Shown here in pieces: positions 25,692 to 35,652 of a stretch of DNA of 64,000 bases; position 1 is the stretch's first letter, and each line of letters begins with the position of its first letter. The notes below the pieces were generated by a model that was not told where the DNA came from, did not search any database, and saw nothing but the letters and a program-made list of their open reading frames with translations. Both the position numbers and the translations under genes were made by a program. The stretch is from Vibrio rotiferianus CAIM 577 = LMG 21460 (lineage in GTDB: Bacteria; Pseudomonadota; Gammaproteobacteria; Enterobacterales; Vibrionaceae). The stretch is from positions 1-64,000 of the forward strand of contig NZ_APHW01000019.1 of the NCBI RefSeq assembly GCF_002741985.1. Reading direction: 5' to 3'.

Positions 25692-25708
25692 TTGGCATGC
25701 ATTCTGCT
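25692..25708 (+). promoter_or_regulatory. Sigma-54 promoter of hcp-hcr
   Basis: TTGGCATGCATTCTGCT matches the -24/-12 consensus, with GG (25694-25695) and GC (25706-25707) at the required 10-bp spacing, 51 bp before the hcp start codon. Confidence 0.8.
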
Positions 25709-25758
25709 CTATTGGAGAAAGCAAAACGACTATTACTACAATCACTGGAGAACCCAAT

Positions 25759-27420
25759 ATGTTCTGTATTCAATGTGAACAGACAATCCAAACCCCAGCT
25801 GTAAAAGGCTGTTCTTTCGCACAAGGTATGTGTGGCAAAACTTCAGAGGTATCCGATCTACAAGACGTGTTGGTTTACACTTTGCAAGGGGTTTCTTTTT
25901 GGGCAGCACGCGCGCTTGAATTCAACATCATTAATGATGAAATCAACCAATGGGCTCCAAGAGCATTCTTCTCTACGTTGACTAACGTAAACTTCGATCC
26001 AGAACGTATCCTTGAGCTAACCTCTCAAGCAGCTACTTACAAAGCACTGCTAAAAGACCAAGTGATGTCTGCAGCCACACTGGCAGACAAAGTAGTAGAG
26101 AACATTCCTAATGTCGCGGACTTTGAACTGCCAAATAGCGCAGAAGAAATCCTAGCATTTGCTCCTCAAGTAGCGGTAAACCGTGGTAAAGACCAAGTAC
26201 ATGAAGACGTTGTCGGCCTACGCCTACTTTGCCTGTACGGTCTAAAAGGTGCTGCAGCGTACATGGAGCATGCACGAGTATTAGAGCAAACCAACAATGA
26301 CATCTTCGCGGAATACCACGAAATCATGGCTTGGTTAGGTACTGACCCAGAAGATCTAGGCGAACTGCTAGATTGCTCAATGCGCATCGGTCTTATGAAC
26401 TACAAAGTGATGGAAATGCTGGATCATGGTGAAACAGCAACGTTCGGTCACCCAGAGCCAACCACCGTTAACGTTAAGCCAGTGAAAGGTAAATGTATTC
26501 TTGTTTCTGGTCATGACCTTCACGACCTAGAGAAAATCCTTCAACAGACTGAAGGCAAAGGCATTAACGTTTACACCAACGGTGAAATGCTGCCTGCACA
26601 CGGCTACCCAGAGCTGAAGAAGTACCCTCACCTAGTGGGTAACTACGGTAGCGCGTGGCAGAACCAACAAAAAGAGTTCGCTAACTTCCCTGGCGCGATT
26701 GTGATGACATCAAACTGCCTATTGAACCCGAACGTTGGCCAATACGCAGACCGTCTATTCACTCGTAGTATCGTTGGTTGGCCGGGCGTCGCTCACCTTG
26801 AAGGTGACGATTTTAGCCAAGTCGTTGAATGTGCATTAGCGCAAGAAGGCTTCCAGCATGACGAAATCGAACACAACATCACGGTTGGTTTCGGTCGCAA
26901 CGCACTAATGAACGCAGCACCAGCGGTTATCGACCAAGTGAAGCAAGGCAACATCAAACACTTCTTCCTAGTAGGTGGCTGTGATGGTGACAAAGCAGAA
27001 CGTAGCTACTACACCGACTTCACTGCAGAAGCACCAGAAGATACGCTAATCCTAACGTTAGCTTGTGGTAAATACCGCTTCAACAAGAACACATTTGGCG
27101 ACATCAATGGCATCCCTCGCCTATTGGATGTGGGCCAATGTAACGATGCGTACTCAGCAATCCAGCTTGCACTGGCACTTGCGAAAGAGTTCGATTGCGA
27201 CATCAACGAGCTTCCTCTAACGCTTGTTCTATCTTGGTTCGAGCAAAAAGCGATTGTGATCCTGCTTACGCTATTCGCTCTTGGTGTGAAAGGCATCTAC
27301 ACAGGTCCAACAGCGCCTGCGTTCCTAACACCAAACTTGGTTGCGATTATTCAAGAGAAGTTCGACATGCGCAGCATTGGCAATGTTCAGGACGACCTTA
27401 AAACTATCCTAGCAGCGTAA
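25759..27420 (+). CDS. hcp: Hybrid cluster protein (hydroxylamine / NO reductase)
   Basis: 553 aa, full length. The N-terminal cysteine pattern C3-x2-C6-x11-C18-x6-C25 is that of class II Hcp, which carries a 2Fe-2S cluster. Hybrid 4Fe-2O-2S cluster ligands are visible in order: SGHDLHD (His), NGEMLPAHG (Glu), TSNCLLNP (Cys), [34 protein letters not shown] (Cys residues), and LSWFEQKA (Glu, Lys). Hcp reduces NO at low concentration (and hydroxylamine in vitro) and can act as an S-nitrosylase. Its electron donor Hcr is encoded next. Confidence 0.97.
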   Translation: MFCIQCEQTIQTPAVKGCSFAQGMCGKTSEVSDLQDVLVYTLQGVSFWAARALEFNIINDEINQWAPRAFFSTLTNVNFDPERILELTSQAATYKALLKDQVMSAATLADKVVENIPNVADFELPNSAEEILAFAPQVAVNRGKDQVHEDVVGLRLLCLYGLKGAAAYMEHARVLEQTNNDIFAEYHEIMAWLGTDPEDLGELLDCSMRIGLMNYKVMEMLDHGETATFGHPEPTTVNVKPVKGKCILVSGHDLHDLEKILQQTEGKGINVYTNGEMLPAHGYPELKKYPHLVGNYGSAWQNQQKEFANFPGAIVMTSNCLLNPNVGQYADRLFTRSIVGWPGVAHLEGDDFSQVVECALAQEGFQHDEIEHNITVGFGRNALMNAAPAVIDQVKQGNIKHFFLVGGCDGDKAERSYYTDFTAEAPEDTLILTLACGKYRFNKNTFGDINGIPRLLDVGQCNDAYSAIQLALALAKEFDCDINELPLTLVLSWFEQKAIVILLTLFALGVKGIYTGPTAPAFLTPNLVAIIQEKFDMRSIGNVQDDLKTILAA

Positions 27421-27436
27421 TCGCCTCGCTTATCAT

Positions 27437-27463
27437 GCGCCTCCTTAATTGGGGGCGTTTTTA
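27437..27463 (+). terminator. Hairpin between hcp and hcr
   Basis: GCGCCTCC pairs with GGGGGCG (one G-T pair) and is followed by TTTTTAT. Lying within the hcp-hcr operon, it may reduce expression of hcr relative to hcp. Confidence 0.7.
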
Positions 27464-27496
27464 TCTATTGAGTACTCGACAACCAAAGAGATTGTT

Positions 27497-28540
27497 ATGT
27501 TTTTTGAATGGCAAGGCAGTCAACCTGTCACATTACGCTGTGTAGACAAATACCATGAAACTGCCGATGCAGTGAGCCTCAAGCTGGCAGACCTGTCAGA
27601 ATCGCTTTTGTTTGAATTTAAAGCGGGTCAGTTCATCAACCTTGGCGTTGAAATCGATGGCAAGATGGAGTTTCGTGCTTACTCTCTCAGCTCTCTTTCC
27701 GGTGACGACTGTCTGCAACTAACGATAAAGCGTGTCGAAGGCGGTAAGGTATCCAACTACATCATCGATAAGCTTCTCATTGGCGATATGGTTCAAGCTC
27801 TTCCTCCTACGGGTGACTTCAACTGCATTGATCACCCACCAATCACGGTCAATGGTAGAAAGAAAGCACTGCTCATTAGTGCAGGCTGTGGCATCACGCC
27901 TGTATTCGCGATGGCAAAACAGTGGCTGAGCAATGATCAAGAAGTAGATATCGAGTTTCTGCATATCGCTCGCTCTCAACCAGAAACGATTTACTTTGAT
28001 TTGCTAGAGACTTACCACTCGGTTTACCCAGATTTTAACTTGAAGCTGTTACTGAAAAATCGCGGAGAGACACAGTACCCTGAAGGTCGACTCAGTAAGG
28101 AATGGCTTCAGGAGTTGGTCCCAGATTTTAATCAGCGCACGGTTTATCTATGTGGCCCAAACCAGTTTATGCTCGATGTCCAAGGTTATTTGACCGAGCT
28201 TGGCTTTGATATGGCGAACTTCTTCCAAGAAAGCTTTACTCCTGCTGCCAGCGAAGAAGCGGAAGTGTCAGATGAAACAGCCAGTGTGTCAGTACCAGAC
28301 TTTGCTCAAACGATTGATGCACAAAAAGGCCAAGTCCTTGCAGACGTATTGGAAGGCGCTGGATTACCGTTGATCGTCGCTTGTAGAAGCGGCATTTGTG
28401 GCTCTTGTAAGTGTAAGGTTCGCAAAGGCAACGTTTCTTCAACCAGCCTTGAAACATTGACTCCTGAAGAAATAGAGCAAGGCTACGTACTCGCCTGCTC
28501 TTCGACGATTGAATCCGATCTTGAAGTACAGATTGGTTAA
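27497..28540 (+). CDS. hcr: NADH oxidoreductase of hybrid cluster protein
   Basis: 347 aa from ATG 27497 (MFFEWQGSQPVTLRCV); the frame extends to 27449, but that part overlaps the hairpin and is not homologous. FAD domain: FRAYSLSS (~65) is the flavin-binding RxYS motif. NAD domain: SAGCGITPVFAMAK (~122) and YLCGPNQFMLDV. C-terminal plant-type 2Fe-2S ferredoxin: CRSGICGSCKCKV plus LACSS (~295-335). It passes electrons from NADH to Hcp. Terminated at 28561. Confidence 0.95.
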   Translation: MFFEWQGSQPVTLRCVDKYHETADAVSLKLADLSESLLFEFKAGQFINLGVEIDGKMEFRAYSLSSLSGDDCLQLTIKRVEGGKVSNYIIDKLLIGDMVQALPPTGDFNCIDHPPITVNGRKKALLISAGCGITPVFAMAKQWLSNDQEVDIEFLHIARSQPETIYFDLLETYHSVYPDFNLKLLLKNRGETQYPEGRLSKEWLQELVPDFNQRTVYLCGPNQFMLDVQGYLTELGFDMANFFQESFTPAASEEAEVSDETASVSVPDFAQTIDAQKGQVLADVLEGAGLPLIVACRSGICGSCKCKVRKGNVSSTSLETLTPEEIEQGYVLACSSTIESDLEVQIG

Positions 28541-28560
28541 AGCCGTTGATACGAACATTA

Positions 28561-28586
28561 AAAAAGCGCCGTACTGGGCGCTTTTT
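28561..28586 (+). terminator. Terminator of hcp-hcr (bidirectional)
   Basis: AAAAAGCGCC, loop GTACT, GGGCGCTTTTT. Also positioned to stop the convergent methyltransferase gene. Confidence 0.92.
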
Positions 28587-28632
28587 GTTCATGGAAACGG
28601 GTTATTAAACTCGGAAGCTTCTTTATCTAAAC

Positions 28633-29565
28633 TCAGCTAAACAGTAAAACCTTCAGTGCAGCTTCGCTATCCACATCCATAAACTCTGGTGGGTTATCCA
28701 GACGCTCGCGGAATGCTAGCTCTGGCGCTTCTTCCTTCATGCTTTCAATCAAGAAGTCGCTAGTCACCGATGGCGAGTTAACACACGCTAACACCTGACC
28801 ACCTTCTGCCAACAAACCTGGCAAACGGCGTAGAATCTTTTTGTAGTCTTTGGTTAACGCGAAACTGCCTTTTTGGAATGATGGCGGATCAATGATGATC
28901 ATATCGTACTGGCCTGACTTCTTGATCTTCCCCCACGACTTAAAGATGTCGTGTCCCATAAAGCTCACTTGGTTGATGTTATGGCCATTCAGTTTATGGT
29001 TCTCACGACCTTTAGACAGCGACGCTTTTGCCATATCCACGTTAACCACTTTATCTGCACCACCAGCAATTGCAGCAACAGAGAAGCCACAAGTGTAAGC
29101 AAACAAGTTGAGCACGTTTTTATGCTTTGCATTTTCACGAACCCAATCACGACCGTAACGCATATCAAGGAACAGACCGAAGTTCTGGTTACGACCGATG
29201 TCTAGTTGGTACTTCAAGCCACTTTCTTCAACCACAGGTCGAGCATCTAGCTCACCCAATAGGATTTCAGAAGGTGCACCGTCAGCGTAGCGATGTTGAA
29301 TCACGATGGTACGGCCTTGTTTTTCAGCCCACTGTGCAGACTCAGAAAGTGCATTCAATCCCGCTTTTAACTCAGCAAGAAATGCGTCATCAACTTCTTT
29401 AAAGATATTGATAATCAATTGACCTTGTAACCAATCACATGTGATTTGCTCTAAGCCTTCAAAGCGGCGGCCACGACCGTGAAACAGTCGACGAATTTCA
29501 TTGGGAGCTTTTGTTAGCTCGGCTTCTAGATGCTGGAAAAACAGCGGAAGTTGTGATGCTTGCAT
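28633..29565 (-). CDS. Class I SAM-dependent methyltransferase (RlmI/RlmK-like)
   Basis: 310 aa. SAM-binding motif I is VLNLFAYTCGFSVAAIAGGA (~150-169), followed by VNVDMAKASL (motif II) and the catalytic IIIDPPSFQKG (~222-232), typical of the RlmI/YccW group of 23S rRNA cytosine methyltransferases. The protein lacks the N-terminal PUA domain of RlmI and is shorter, so the exact target is uncertain. It probably shares a transcript with the pseudouridine synthase gene 31 bp upstream, making an RNA-modification pair. Confidence 0.85.
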   Translation of the reverse strand: MQASQLPLFFQHLEAELTKAPNEIRRLFHGRGRRFEGLEQITCDWLQGQLIINIFKEVDDAFLAELKAGLNALSESAQWAEKQGRTIVIQHRYADGAPSEILLGELDARPVVEESGLKYQLDIGRNQNFGLFLDMRYGRDWVRENAKHKNVLNLFAYTCGFSVAAIAGGADKVVNVDMAKASLSKGRENHKLNGHNINQVSFMGHDIFKSWGKIKKSGQYDMIIIDPPSFQKGSFALTKDYKKILRRLPGLLAEGGQVLACVNSPSVTSDFLIESMKEEAPELAFRERLDNPPEFMDVDSEAALKVLLFS

Positions 29566-29596
29566 CGAATTCTCTTATTCGTTTTCTTTGTGATGG

Positions 29597-30289
29597 TTAT
29601 TTGATCGTAGGCCAGTTGAGTTCCCACGGAGAAAGCCAAGTATCGACACCTTGGGATACAATTTCATTTTGCCATTTACTGCCAAGCGCTTTATGCTCGC
29701 GTGGATCGCAAACAAAGCAATGTGTTTCATCTTGATACGGGAAGCACAACGAAAATGCATGCAAGTAGCCGCGGTCAGCGTCATTGCCTGCATTATAAAT
29801 AGGATCGCCAACAATACCCGAGCCAACTGATTTTAATGCCACGCGAATTTGGTGTGTTTTGCCAGTGTGTGGCTTACATAAAAACAGACGTTCTCCTGGC
29901 TCTGCCGCTAGTGAGAAGAATTGGGTAATCGCTGGATTCGTTTTGCTGTTGACCAGTTTCCATGAAGAACGACGAGAGCGTTCCATGTCACCCACTACCA
30001 GCCCTTGCTTCTTCTTAGGCTTTTTCGAGCCTATAGCAAGATAGAACTTCTCGACTTCACGATCTGCAAATGCTTGCGACAACGCACTTGCTGCTTTTGC
30101 GTTGCGACCCAAAAGCAAAATTCCAGACGTCATTTTGTCGAGGCGGTGGATAAGATACAACTGCTCATCACCACTTTGTTTTGCTACTTCTTGCAGCAAC
30201 ATGGTATCACCATCGTCCTTGTGTACTGAGACGTTGGGATGTTTATTGATGATCAGAAAGTCTGGATGGGTGTGTAGAATGTCGAACAT
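29597..30289 (-). CDS. RluA-family pseudouridine synthase
   Basis: 230 aa. Catalytic motif HRLDKMTSGILLL has the nucleophilic Asp at ~50; KPHTGKTHQIRVAL (~143) is the conserved RNA-binding motif and GDPIYN (~163) the third. There is no S4 domain, as in TruC and the short Rlu proteins. The target uridine is unknown. Oddly, its ATG directly follows the T tract of the intrinsic terminator of the chemoreceptor gene, leaving no room for a Shine-Dalgarno; an alternative start is not obvious because homology reaches the first residues. Confidence 0.87.
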   Translation of the reverse strand: MFDILHTHPDFLIINKHPNVSVHKDDGDTMLLQEVAKQSGDEQLYLIHRLDKMTSGILLLGRNAKAASALSQAFADREVEKFYLAIGSKKPKKKQGLVVGDMERSRRSSWKLVNSKTNPAITQFFSLAAEPGERLFLCKPHTGKTHQIRVALKSVGSGIVGDPIYNAGNDADRGYLHAFSLCFPYQDETHCFVCDPREHKALGSKWQNEIVSQGVDTWLSPWELNWPTIK

Positions 30290-30317
30290 AAAAAACTGGC
30301 TCCACGTTTGGAGCCAG
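30289..30317 (-). terminator. Terminator of the chemoreceptor gene
   Basis: On the minus strand CTGGCTCCA and TGGAGCCAG form a perfect 9-bp stem with a 4-nt loop, followed by TTTTTT that runs into the ATG of the next gene. Confidence 0.9.
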
Positions 30318-30338
30318 AAGTATACCGATTCTAAGCAA

Positions 30339-31952
30339 TTAGGCGAGCTTAAACTTACCCACCAGCGCTTCCAATTCTTGAACTTTACGGTTCAGACCTT
30401 CTACGCTTTGCGAGCTGTCATTCGCCAATTGTAATGAGCGATTCGAGATATCACTGATCGAGGTAATGTCAGCCGCAATTTCTTTCGTCACTGCGGTTTG
30501 CTCTTCCGCCGCCGTCGCGATCGAATTGACCATGCTTTGAACGTGCGCCGCACCAGAAACGATTTCTTCCAGTGAGTTCACTGCCCCCGAGCTTTGACTC
30601 ACACCAATTTCAACCAGACGACAGCCATCTTCGGTGTAAGTCACTGCCTCTTGAGTCCCGACTTGAATCGCTTGAATGATCTCACCAACTTCTTGTGTTG
30701 CCTTTGTTGTACGTTCAGCCAGAGCACGAACTTCATCTGCAACCACAGCAAAGCCACGACCAAACTCACCTGCACGTGCCGCTTCAATCGCTGCGTTCAA
30801 TGCCAGCAGGTTCGTCTGCTCTGCAATATCTTCAATGACTTTGATAACCGCGCCGATCTTCTCTCCATGAGAACCTAGGCTGTTCATCTGAACCGACATA
30901 TCGGACATTTGTTGTGATACTTGCTGAATGCTTTCAACCATATCCACGATCACGGTGCGGCCTTGCTCTGCGGTTGATTCCGACTTACGTGCTTCTTCAA
31001 ACGTTGCTGCACCCTGCTCAGCAACTTGAGAAATCGTCAAGCTCAACTCTTCTGCCGCAGTCGCAATCAAGTTTGCTTTATCAGATTGGCTACTCGCACC
31101 AGACACAATATCTTGGCTCACAATTGACAGTTCGCCGGTAACAGATTTCACTTCTTCTGACACGAGCGAAATCGAACCAATAAGACTGGTCAAAGACGCT
31201 TGCATCTTATTTAGTGACGTCGCTAGGTTAGCTAGTTCATCACCCGACTTATCTTCAATCGGTTCTACCGTTAGATCACCTTCTGCAACACGCTGCGCCA
31301 ACTCATCGAGTTTGCTCAGACGGTTGGTAATTGAATTCGACAACAAGTAAGCGATTACTGCAGTGGCAACTAACGCGATAGAGCCTAGAACATAGATTGT
31401 GTTTTCAATACTGGTAAAGGAATCAGAAAGATTTAACAACGCTTCACTGGTACTTTCTCTCCCGTCCATTGATGCCGCATCTAAGATTGCCTCAATCGGT
31501 GCTAAGTTTGCATCATAGAGTGAACGGAGTTTCGCGACATTTTGCTCAACATTTTGAAGGCCCAAATTAGTGAGAATCTGAGTTTCAAAATCTTGTGTGA
31601 AGGTTTTCATATAGCGCTCAGCCTTTTCAACATTGCGGTAGTCCTCTCCGCCTACTGTTTCTAAAAGCTTAACGTCAGCTATGGCTGCGGCGAATTCTCC
31701 TTTGTTTTGTTGGTAATCCGCTTTGGCTCCCGGCACGTCAACAATTGCACCTAATGCATCTCGATACACATCTCCGGCTTCATCAATTAAAATTAAGTAC
31801 TGAACAGTTTCAGGAACATCGTCCGTTCTTACCTCGTCAGCCACTTCGTGCGAGCTCAATACTTCTAATGTGATAATTCCAATCATGACCAGCATAATGG
31901 CTAATATTGAACCAAAGCTCGAATACAGCTTTTTACGAACAGACATTTTCAT
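30339..31952 (-). CDS. Methyl-accepting chemotaxis protein
   Basis: 537 aa. Two membrane helices (~10-32 and ~187-208) flank a ~155-residue periplasmic sensory domain rich in helices (four-helix-bundle type). A HAMP domain follows (~209-262; [14 protein letters not shown]), then the signalling domain, whose hairpin tip reads [19 protein letters not shown] (~395-413) and [16 protein letters not shown]. It has no C-terminal CheR-binding pentapeptide. The ligand is unknown. Monocistronic. Confidence 0.94.
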   Translation of the reverse strand: MKMSVRKKLYSSFGSILAIMLVMIGIITLEVLSSHEVADEVRTDDVPETVQYLILIDEAGDVYRDALGAIVDVPGAKADYQQNKGEFAAAIADVKLLETVGGEDYRNVEKAERYMKTFTQDFETQILTNLGLQNVEQNVAKLRSLYDANLAPIEAILDAASMDGRESTSEALLNLSDSFTSIENTIYVLGSIALVATAVIAYLLSNSITNRLSKLDELAQRVAEGDLTVEPIEDKSGDELANLATSLNKMQASLTSLIGSISLVSEEVKSVTGELSIVSQDIVSGASSQSDKANLIATAAEELSLTISQVAEQGAATFEEARKSESTAEQGRTVIVDMVESIQQVSQQMSDMSVQMNSLGSHGEKIGAVIKVIEDIAEQTNLLALNAAIEAARAGEFGRGFAVVADEVRALAERTTKATQEVGEIIQAIQVGTQEAVTYTEDGCRLVEIGVSQSSGAVNSLEEIVSGAAHVQSMVNSIATAAEEQTAVTKEIAADITSISDISNRSLQLANDSSQSVEGLNRKVQELEALVGKFKLA

Positions 31953-32143
31953 CTAATTACTTTCCTATAAACATTCTTACGCTTATTCAATAAACATAAG
32001 AAATCACGCAAATTCTGTAAGGCTTATCGGAATGCCACTCGATAACTTTAATCGCGTTTTTTGTGATTCAAATCACTATGCGAGCAACTTCACAATAAAC
32101 CTATGAATTTAGTATTAAAAACATCAAATATATAAATTTCGAA

Positions 32144-32176
32144 AATAAAAAAACGGAAGCCCCTAAGGGACTTCCG
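32144..32176 (-). terminator. Terminator of the NSS transporter gene
   Basis: Minus-strand CGGAAG-CCC / GGG-CTTCCG stem followed by a long T run (the A tract at 32146-32153 on the plus strand). Confidence 0.9.
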
Positions 32177-32203
32177 CTGTTAATTTTAAAAGATCTGAGT
32201 AAG

Positions 32204-33634
32204 TTATAACTTCTTAGAGAAGATACCCGCTAGTGCAATAATACCGATACCTAGTAGCATGATTTCGCCTTTACCGCTGTCGAAACCAGACTTGATACCC
32301 ATGAAGGCTACGATAGCGATAGCAACTGGGATTACGTATTTAACTAGGTTGTACCATAGACCAAATAGTGGGAAAGATACTTGACCGTCGTTCGTGATTT
32401 CTTTCTCAAGCTCAGCACGGTTCAGGCGCCAGCCAGCAAAGATACATACCAACATACCGCCAACCGCTAGGAAGATCTTATCCGTTAGCAGGTCGAAAAT
32501 GTCGAATGCGCCAGTACCAAATAGTGTAGGACCAACACCGCCAAGTGATAGTGATGCAAACACACATAGTGACGCCATTACTACACTTGCTGAAAGTACT
32601 GCTGTTGAACGCTTCAGGCCTTTCTCATCGATTAGGTAAGAAACCACAACCTCTAGTAGAGATACTGAAGAAGTCAGTGCTGCAACTGTTAGTCCGATGA
32701 AGAACATCAGAGCGAACAGAAGACCGATTATGCCGCCCATTTCAGCAAACAGCTGAGGTACAACAACGAATACTAGACCTGGACCTGCTGCTGGCTCCAT
32801 ACCGAATGCGAACATTGCTGGGAACATTGCAACACCCGCAAGGATTGCCACACCCGTATCCATCGCCGTAACCATACCGGTAGTTTGAACTAGGTTCTCT
32901 TTCTTCTTCAGGTAAGAACCGTACGTCATCATACAACCCATACCGAGAGATAGTGAGAAGAATGCCTGACCTAGCGCTGCTAGAACCACATTGCTGTCTA
33001 CTTTCGAGAAGTCTGGCATGAACAAGAACTCAAGACCTGCCATAGCACCTGGTAGCATCAGACCTTTCACTGATACAACGATCAGGATAAGGAATAGAAG
33101 AGGCATTAGAATTTTGCCTGCTTTTTCAATACCGCCAGAAATACCTTTCATTACGATAGCAATGTTAAGGAATAGGTAAATACCCATCCACATTAGCGGT
33201 TGAACTGGATCAGAAATAAAACCGCCGAAGCTATCACCGATTGCTTCAGGGGTGCTTAGTAGACCACCACCTACTTTAAAGATGTATGCTAACGCCCAGC
33301 CACCTACTACAGGGTAGAAACCCATGATCAGTAGACCACTTAGTACGCCGATAACACCAGTAAATGTCCAACGACGGTCAGTAGATTTGAAAGCACCTAC
33401 TGCTGAAAGACCTGTCTTACGACCAATAGCGAATTCAGTAAGCATTACGCTAAAGCCGATAAAAATAACAAATAGAAGGTAGATTGCAACGAACGCACCG
33501 CCGCCACTCTCACCTGCTGTGTAAGGGAATTTCCATATATTGCCTAAACCGACAGCGGAACCCGCTGCTGCCATTACGAAGCCTAGTTTAGACCCCCACG
33601 TATCACGTGGTGCTGCTGTATTAGTTGTAGCCAC
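32204..33634 (-). CDS. Sodium-dependent transporter, NSS family
   Basis: 476 aa with about 12 helices. The N-terminal family signature is present: WGSKLGFVMAAAGSAVGLGNIWKFPY (helix 1 with the unwound Na+/substrate site, ~13-38) and SGGGAFVAIYLLF (~43-55). Members import amino acids or related solutes with Na+ (LeuT-like); bacterial 12-TM members of this type include tryptophan and methionine/alanine carriers. Substrate not determinable. The gene is very highly codon-adapted. It has its own promoter region and terminator. Confidence 0.92.
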   Translation of the reverse strand: MATTNTAAPRDTWGSKLGFVMAAAGSAVGLGNIWKFPYTAGESGGGAFVAIYLLFVIFIGFSVMLTEFAIGRKTGLSAVGAFKSTDRRWTFTGVIGVLSGLLIMGFYPVVGGWALAYIFKVGGGLLSTPEAIGDSFGGFISDPVQPLMWMGIYLFLNIAIVMKGISGGIEKAGKILMPLLFLILIVVSVKGLMLPGAMAGLEFLFMPDFSKVDSNVVLAALGQAFFSLSLGMGCMMTYGSYLKKKENLVQTTGMVTAMDTGVAILAGVAMFPAMFAFGMEPAAGPGLVFVVVPQLFAEMGGIIGLLFALMFFIGLTVAALTSSVSLLEVVVSYLIDEKGLKRSTAVLSASVVMASLCVFASLSLGGVGPTLFGTGAFDIFDLLTDKIFLAVGGMLVCIFAGWRLNRAELEKEITNDGQVSFPLFGLWYNLVKYVIPVAIAIVAFMGIKSGFDSGKGEIMLLGIGIIALAGIFSKKL

Positions 33635-34004
33635 GCTTCTTCTCCAAAATAGTTATGTTGTGTATGCATAGAGATAGGCGTCGAAAATGTTGTGTAAAAA
33701 AAAGTATACACTTTATAAGATGTTTGTGTGACGCTCTATGTATGGCAAGTAAAGCAGTTTCAAATTAGAATTGGAACCCCAAAAGTTACATTTATCGAAC
33801 AATTGTAACTTCACGCACGTTAAATGCTGCTTTTTTAGTCAAAGGTTAAGAAAAAGCCTTATTTTTTACACAAAAATAACAGATAGCCCTGTTATAAATT
33901 TCACTCCTTGATACAAAATCCTCTGCACTTTCCCAATTAAAAATTGTTCCCCGAATTTGTTTTTGCGCTTAGTATCCATATTGGGCTTATTACTTTTGGC
34001 ATTT
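33635..34004. other. Divergent intergenic region between NSS and cls genes
   Basis: 370 bp. It holds a long-range inverted pair CATAGA..GCGTC / GACGC-TCTATG (33667-33682, 33730-33740) close to the NSS start, and AAGTTACA / TGTAACTT (33783-33790, 33804-33811). A TAACAG / CTGTTA pair lies near 33880. No coding sequence seen. These may be operators or leader structure; none is assigned. Confidence 0.45.
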
Positions 34005-35462
34005 ATGGACAAGTTCTATCATTTTCTCACCCTTGCTAGCATCGGGCTTTATTGGTTCCTAGTCGCTGGTGTTACTATCCGTGTCGTATTAAAACGTCGC
34101 GCTGTTAGCGTTTCTCTTGCATGGCTGATGGTCATCTACATCGTGCCTGTGCTTGGCGTTGCCTGTTATTTCCTATTCGGTGAGCTCAACCTTGGTCGAA
34201 AACGTGCTGAACGTGCCAAAGTGATGTTCACACCGTTCCAACAATGGTTTACTCAGTTAAATGATTGTAACGCACATGTTCCTGAAGCAATGGGGCGTCA
34301 TATCTACCGCATTGACGAACTGTGTAACAACCGTTTAGGCCTTCCTGCACTGAGTGGCAACACTCTCTCACTTCAACAGTCGCCAGATGAGATTCTTCAC
34401 TCCATCATCGAAGATATTGAAAACGCACAGCATAGCATTCGAATGGTTTTCTACATTTGGCACCCTGGCGGATTGGCCGACTCGGTGGCTTCAGCCCTAA
34501 TCCAGGCCGCAAAACGTGGCGTAGACGTAAAGCTGTTGCTCGACTCTGCCGGCAGCCCGCGCTTCTTTCGGAGTCATTGGTACAAGATGATGAAAGATGC
34601 GGGCATTGATGTGGTGCAAGCATTAGAAGTAAAAATGTGGCGTATTTTCCTACGCCGTTTGGATTTGCGTCAGCATCGTAAGATCATCGTGATTGATGAT
34701 GAGATCGCCTACACTGGTTCGATGAACCTAGTAGACCCAGCTTTCTTTAAGCAAAGTAGTGGCGTTGGTCAGTGGATCGATATCATGGTCCGTATTACCG
34801 GCCCTACTGTTAACGTGTTAAGTGCTATTCATTGTTGGGATTGGGAAGTGGAAACAGGTGAGCGTCAGCTACCTAAACACCCTGAATGTCGCATTGACAA
34901 TAGCGATGAATTTCAACATCCGATTCAAGTGGTTCCATCAGGGCCAGGGATGCCGGAGTATCTGATTTATCAGGTATTGACCTTAGCAATCAACCAAGCG
35001 AACCGTTCACTGAGAATCACAACGCCTTATTTTGTCCCAAGTGCCGATCTTCTTGAAACGCTAAAAATGACCGCACAACGTGGTGTAGAAGTTGAACTCA
35101 TCATCCCACATAAAAATGATTCCATGATGGTTCAATGGGCATCAAGAGCTTTCTACAGTGAGTTAATGGCGGCAGGAGTAAAGATCTACGAATTCTATGG
35201 CGGCCTGCTGCACACCAAATCGGTGGTAATTGACGACCAGTTCTGTTTGGTCGGCACAGTCAATATGGATATGCGCAGCTTATGGCTGAACTTCGAAGTT
35301 ACGCTTGCGGTGGACGATGAAGAGTTCACAAAACAGATGTCATGGCTGCAAGATACTTACATCAAACAGTCACACACTGTCTGCAAAGACGAGTGGAAAA
35401 AGCGCAGTATCTTTTCTCGTTTCTTAGAGCGTGTTTTCTATTTATTTAACCCGCTACTTTAA
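34005..35462 (+). CDS. cls: Cardiolipin synthase
   Basis: 485 aa from ATG 34005 (MDKFYHFLTLASIG), matching the length and start of E. coli ClsA (486 aa); the frame extends 16 codons upstream to a TTG, but that is unlikely to be used. Two N-terminal membrane helices precede two phospholipase-D catalytic motifs: HRKIIVIDDEIAYTGSMN (~225) and HTKSVVIDDQFCLVGTVN (~405). Both have complete H-x-K-x4-D. It condenses two phosphatidylglycerol molecules to cardiolipin at the inner membrane. Monocistronic; terminator at 35492. Confidence 0.95.
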   Translation: MDKFYHFLTLASIGLYWFLVAGVTIRVVLKRRAVSVSLAWLMVIYIVPVLGVACYFLFGELNLGRKRAERAKVMFTPFQQWFTQLNDCNAHVPEAMGRHIYRIDELCNNRLGLPALSGNTLSLQQSPDEILHSIIEDIENAQHSIRMVFYIWHPGGLADSVASALIQAAKRGVDVKLLLDSAGSPRFFRSHWYKMMKDAGIDVVQALEVKMWRIFLRRLDLRQHRKIIVIDDEIAYTGSMNLVDPAFFKQSSGVGQWIDIMVRITGPTVNVLSAIHCWDWEVETGERQLPKHPECRIDNSDEFQHPIQVVPSGPGMPEYLIYQVLTLAINQANRSLRITTPYFVPSADLLETLKMTAQRGVEVELIIPHKNDSMMVQWASRAFYSELMAAGVKIYEFYGGLLHTKSVVIDDQFCLVGTVNMDMRSLWLNFEVTLAVDDEEFTKQMSWLQDTYIKQSHTVCKDEWKKRSIFSRFLERVFYLFNPLL

Positions 35463-35491
35463 TAAATAAGATAAAGCCGCTAAATCTCAAC

Positions 35492-35527
35492 AAAACCGAC
35501 AGATTGATGCTGTCGGTTTTCTTTTTT
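35492..35527 (+). terminator. Terminator of cls
   Basis: AAAACCGACA and TGTCGGTTTT form a perfect 10-bp stem with further T residues. Confidence 0.92.
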
Positions 35528-35652
35528 ACGCCCTATACCACTGTTTTTCGAGTGATGCTCGGACAAGTCGTTTCATTTCTATTTTTCCCTTGCAAACCAC
35601 CCTTGGTCCATGTTTTAAATATTGAAAATTGTAATTTAGACAGGGAATTTTT

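Noticed and set aside
33635..33780. Glycine riboswitch before the NSS transporter gene
   Set aside because: Vibrio places one before a sodium/alanine symporter, but no GGAGAG aptamer repeats are seen here.
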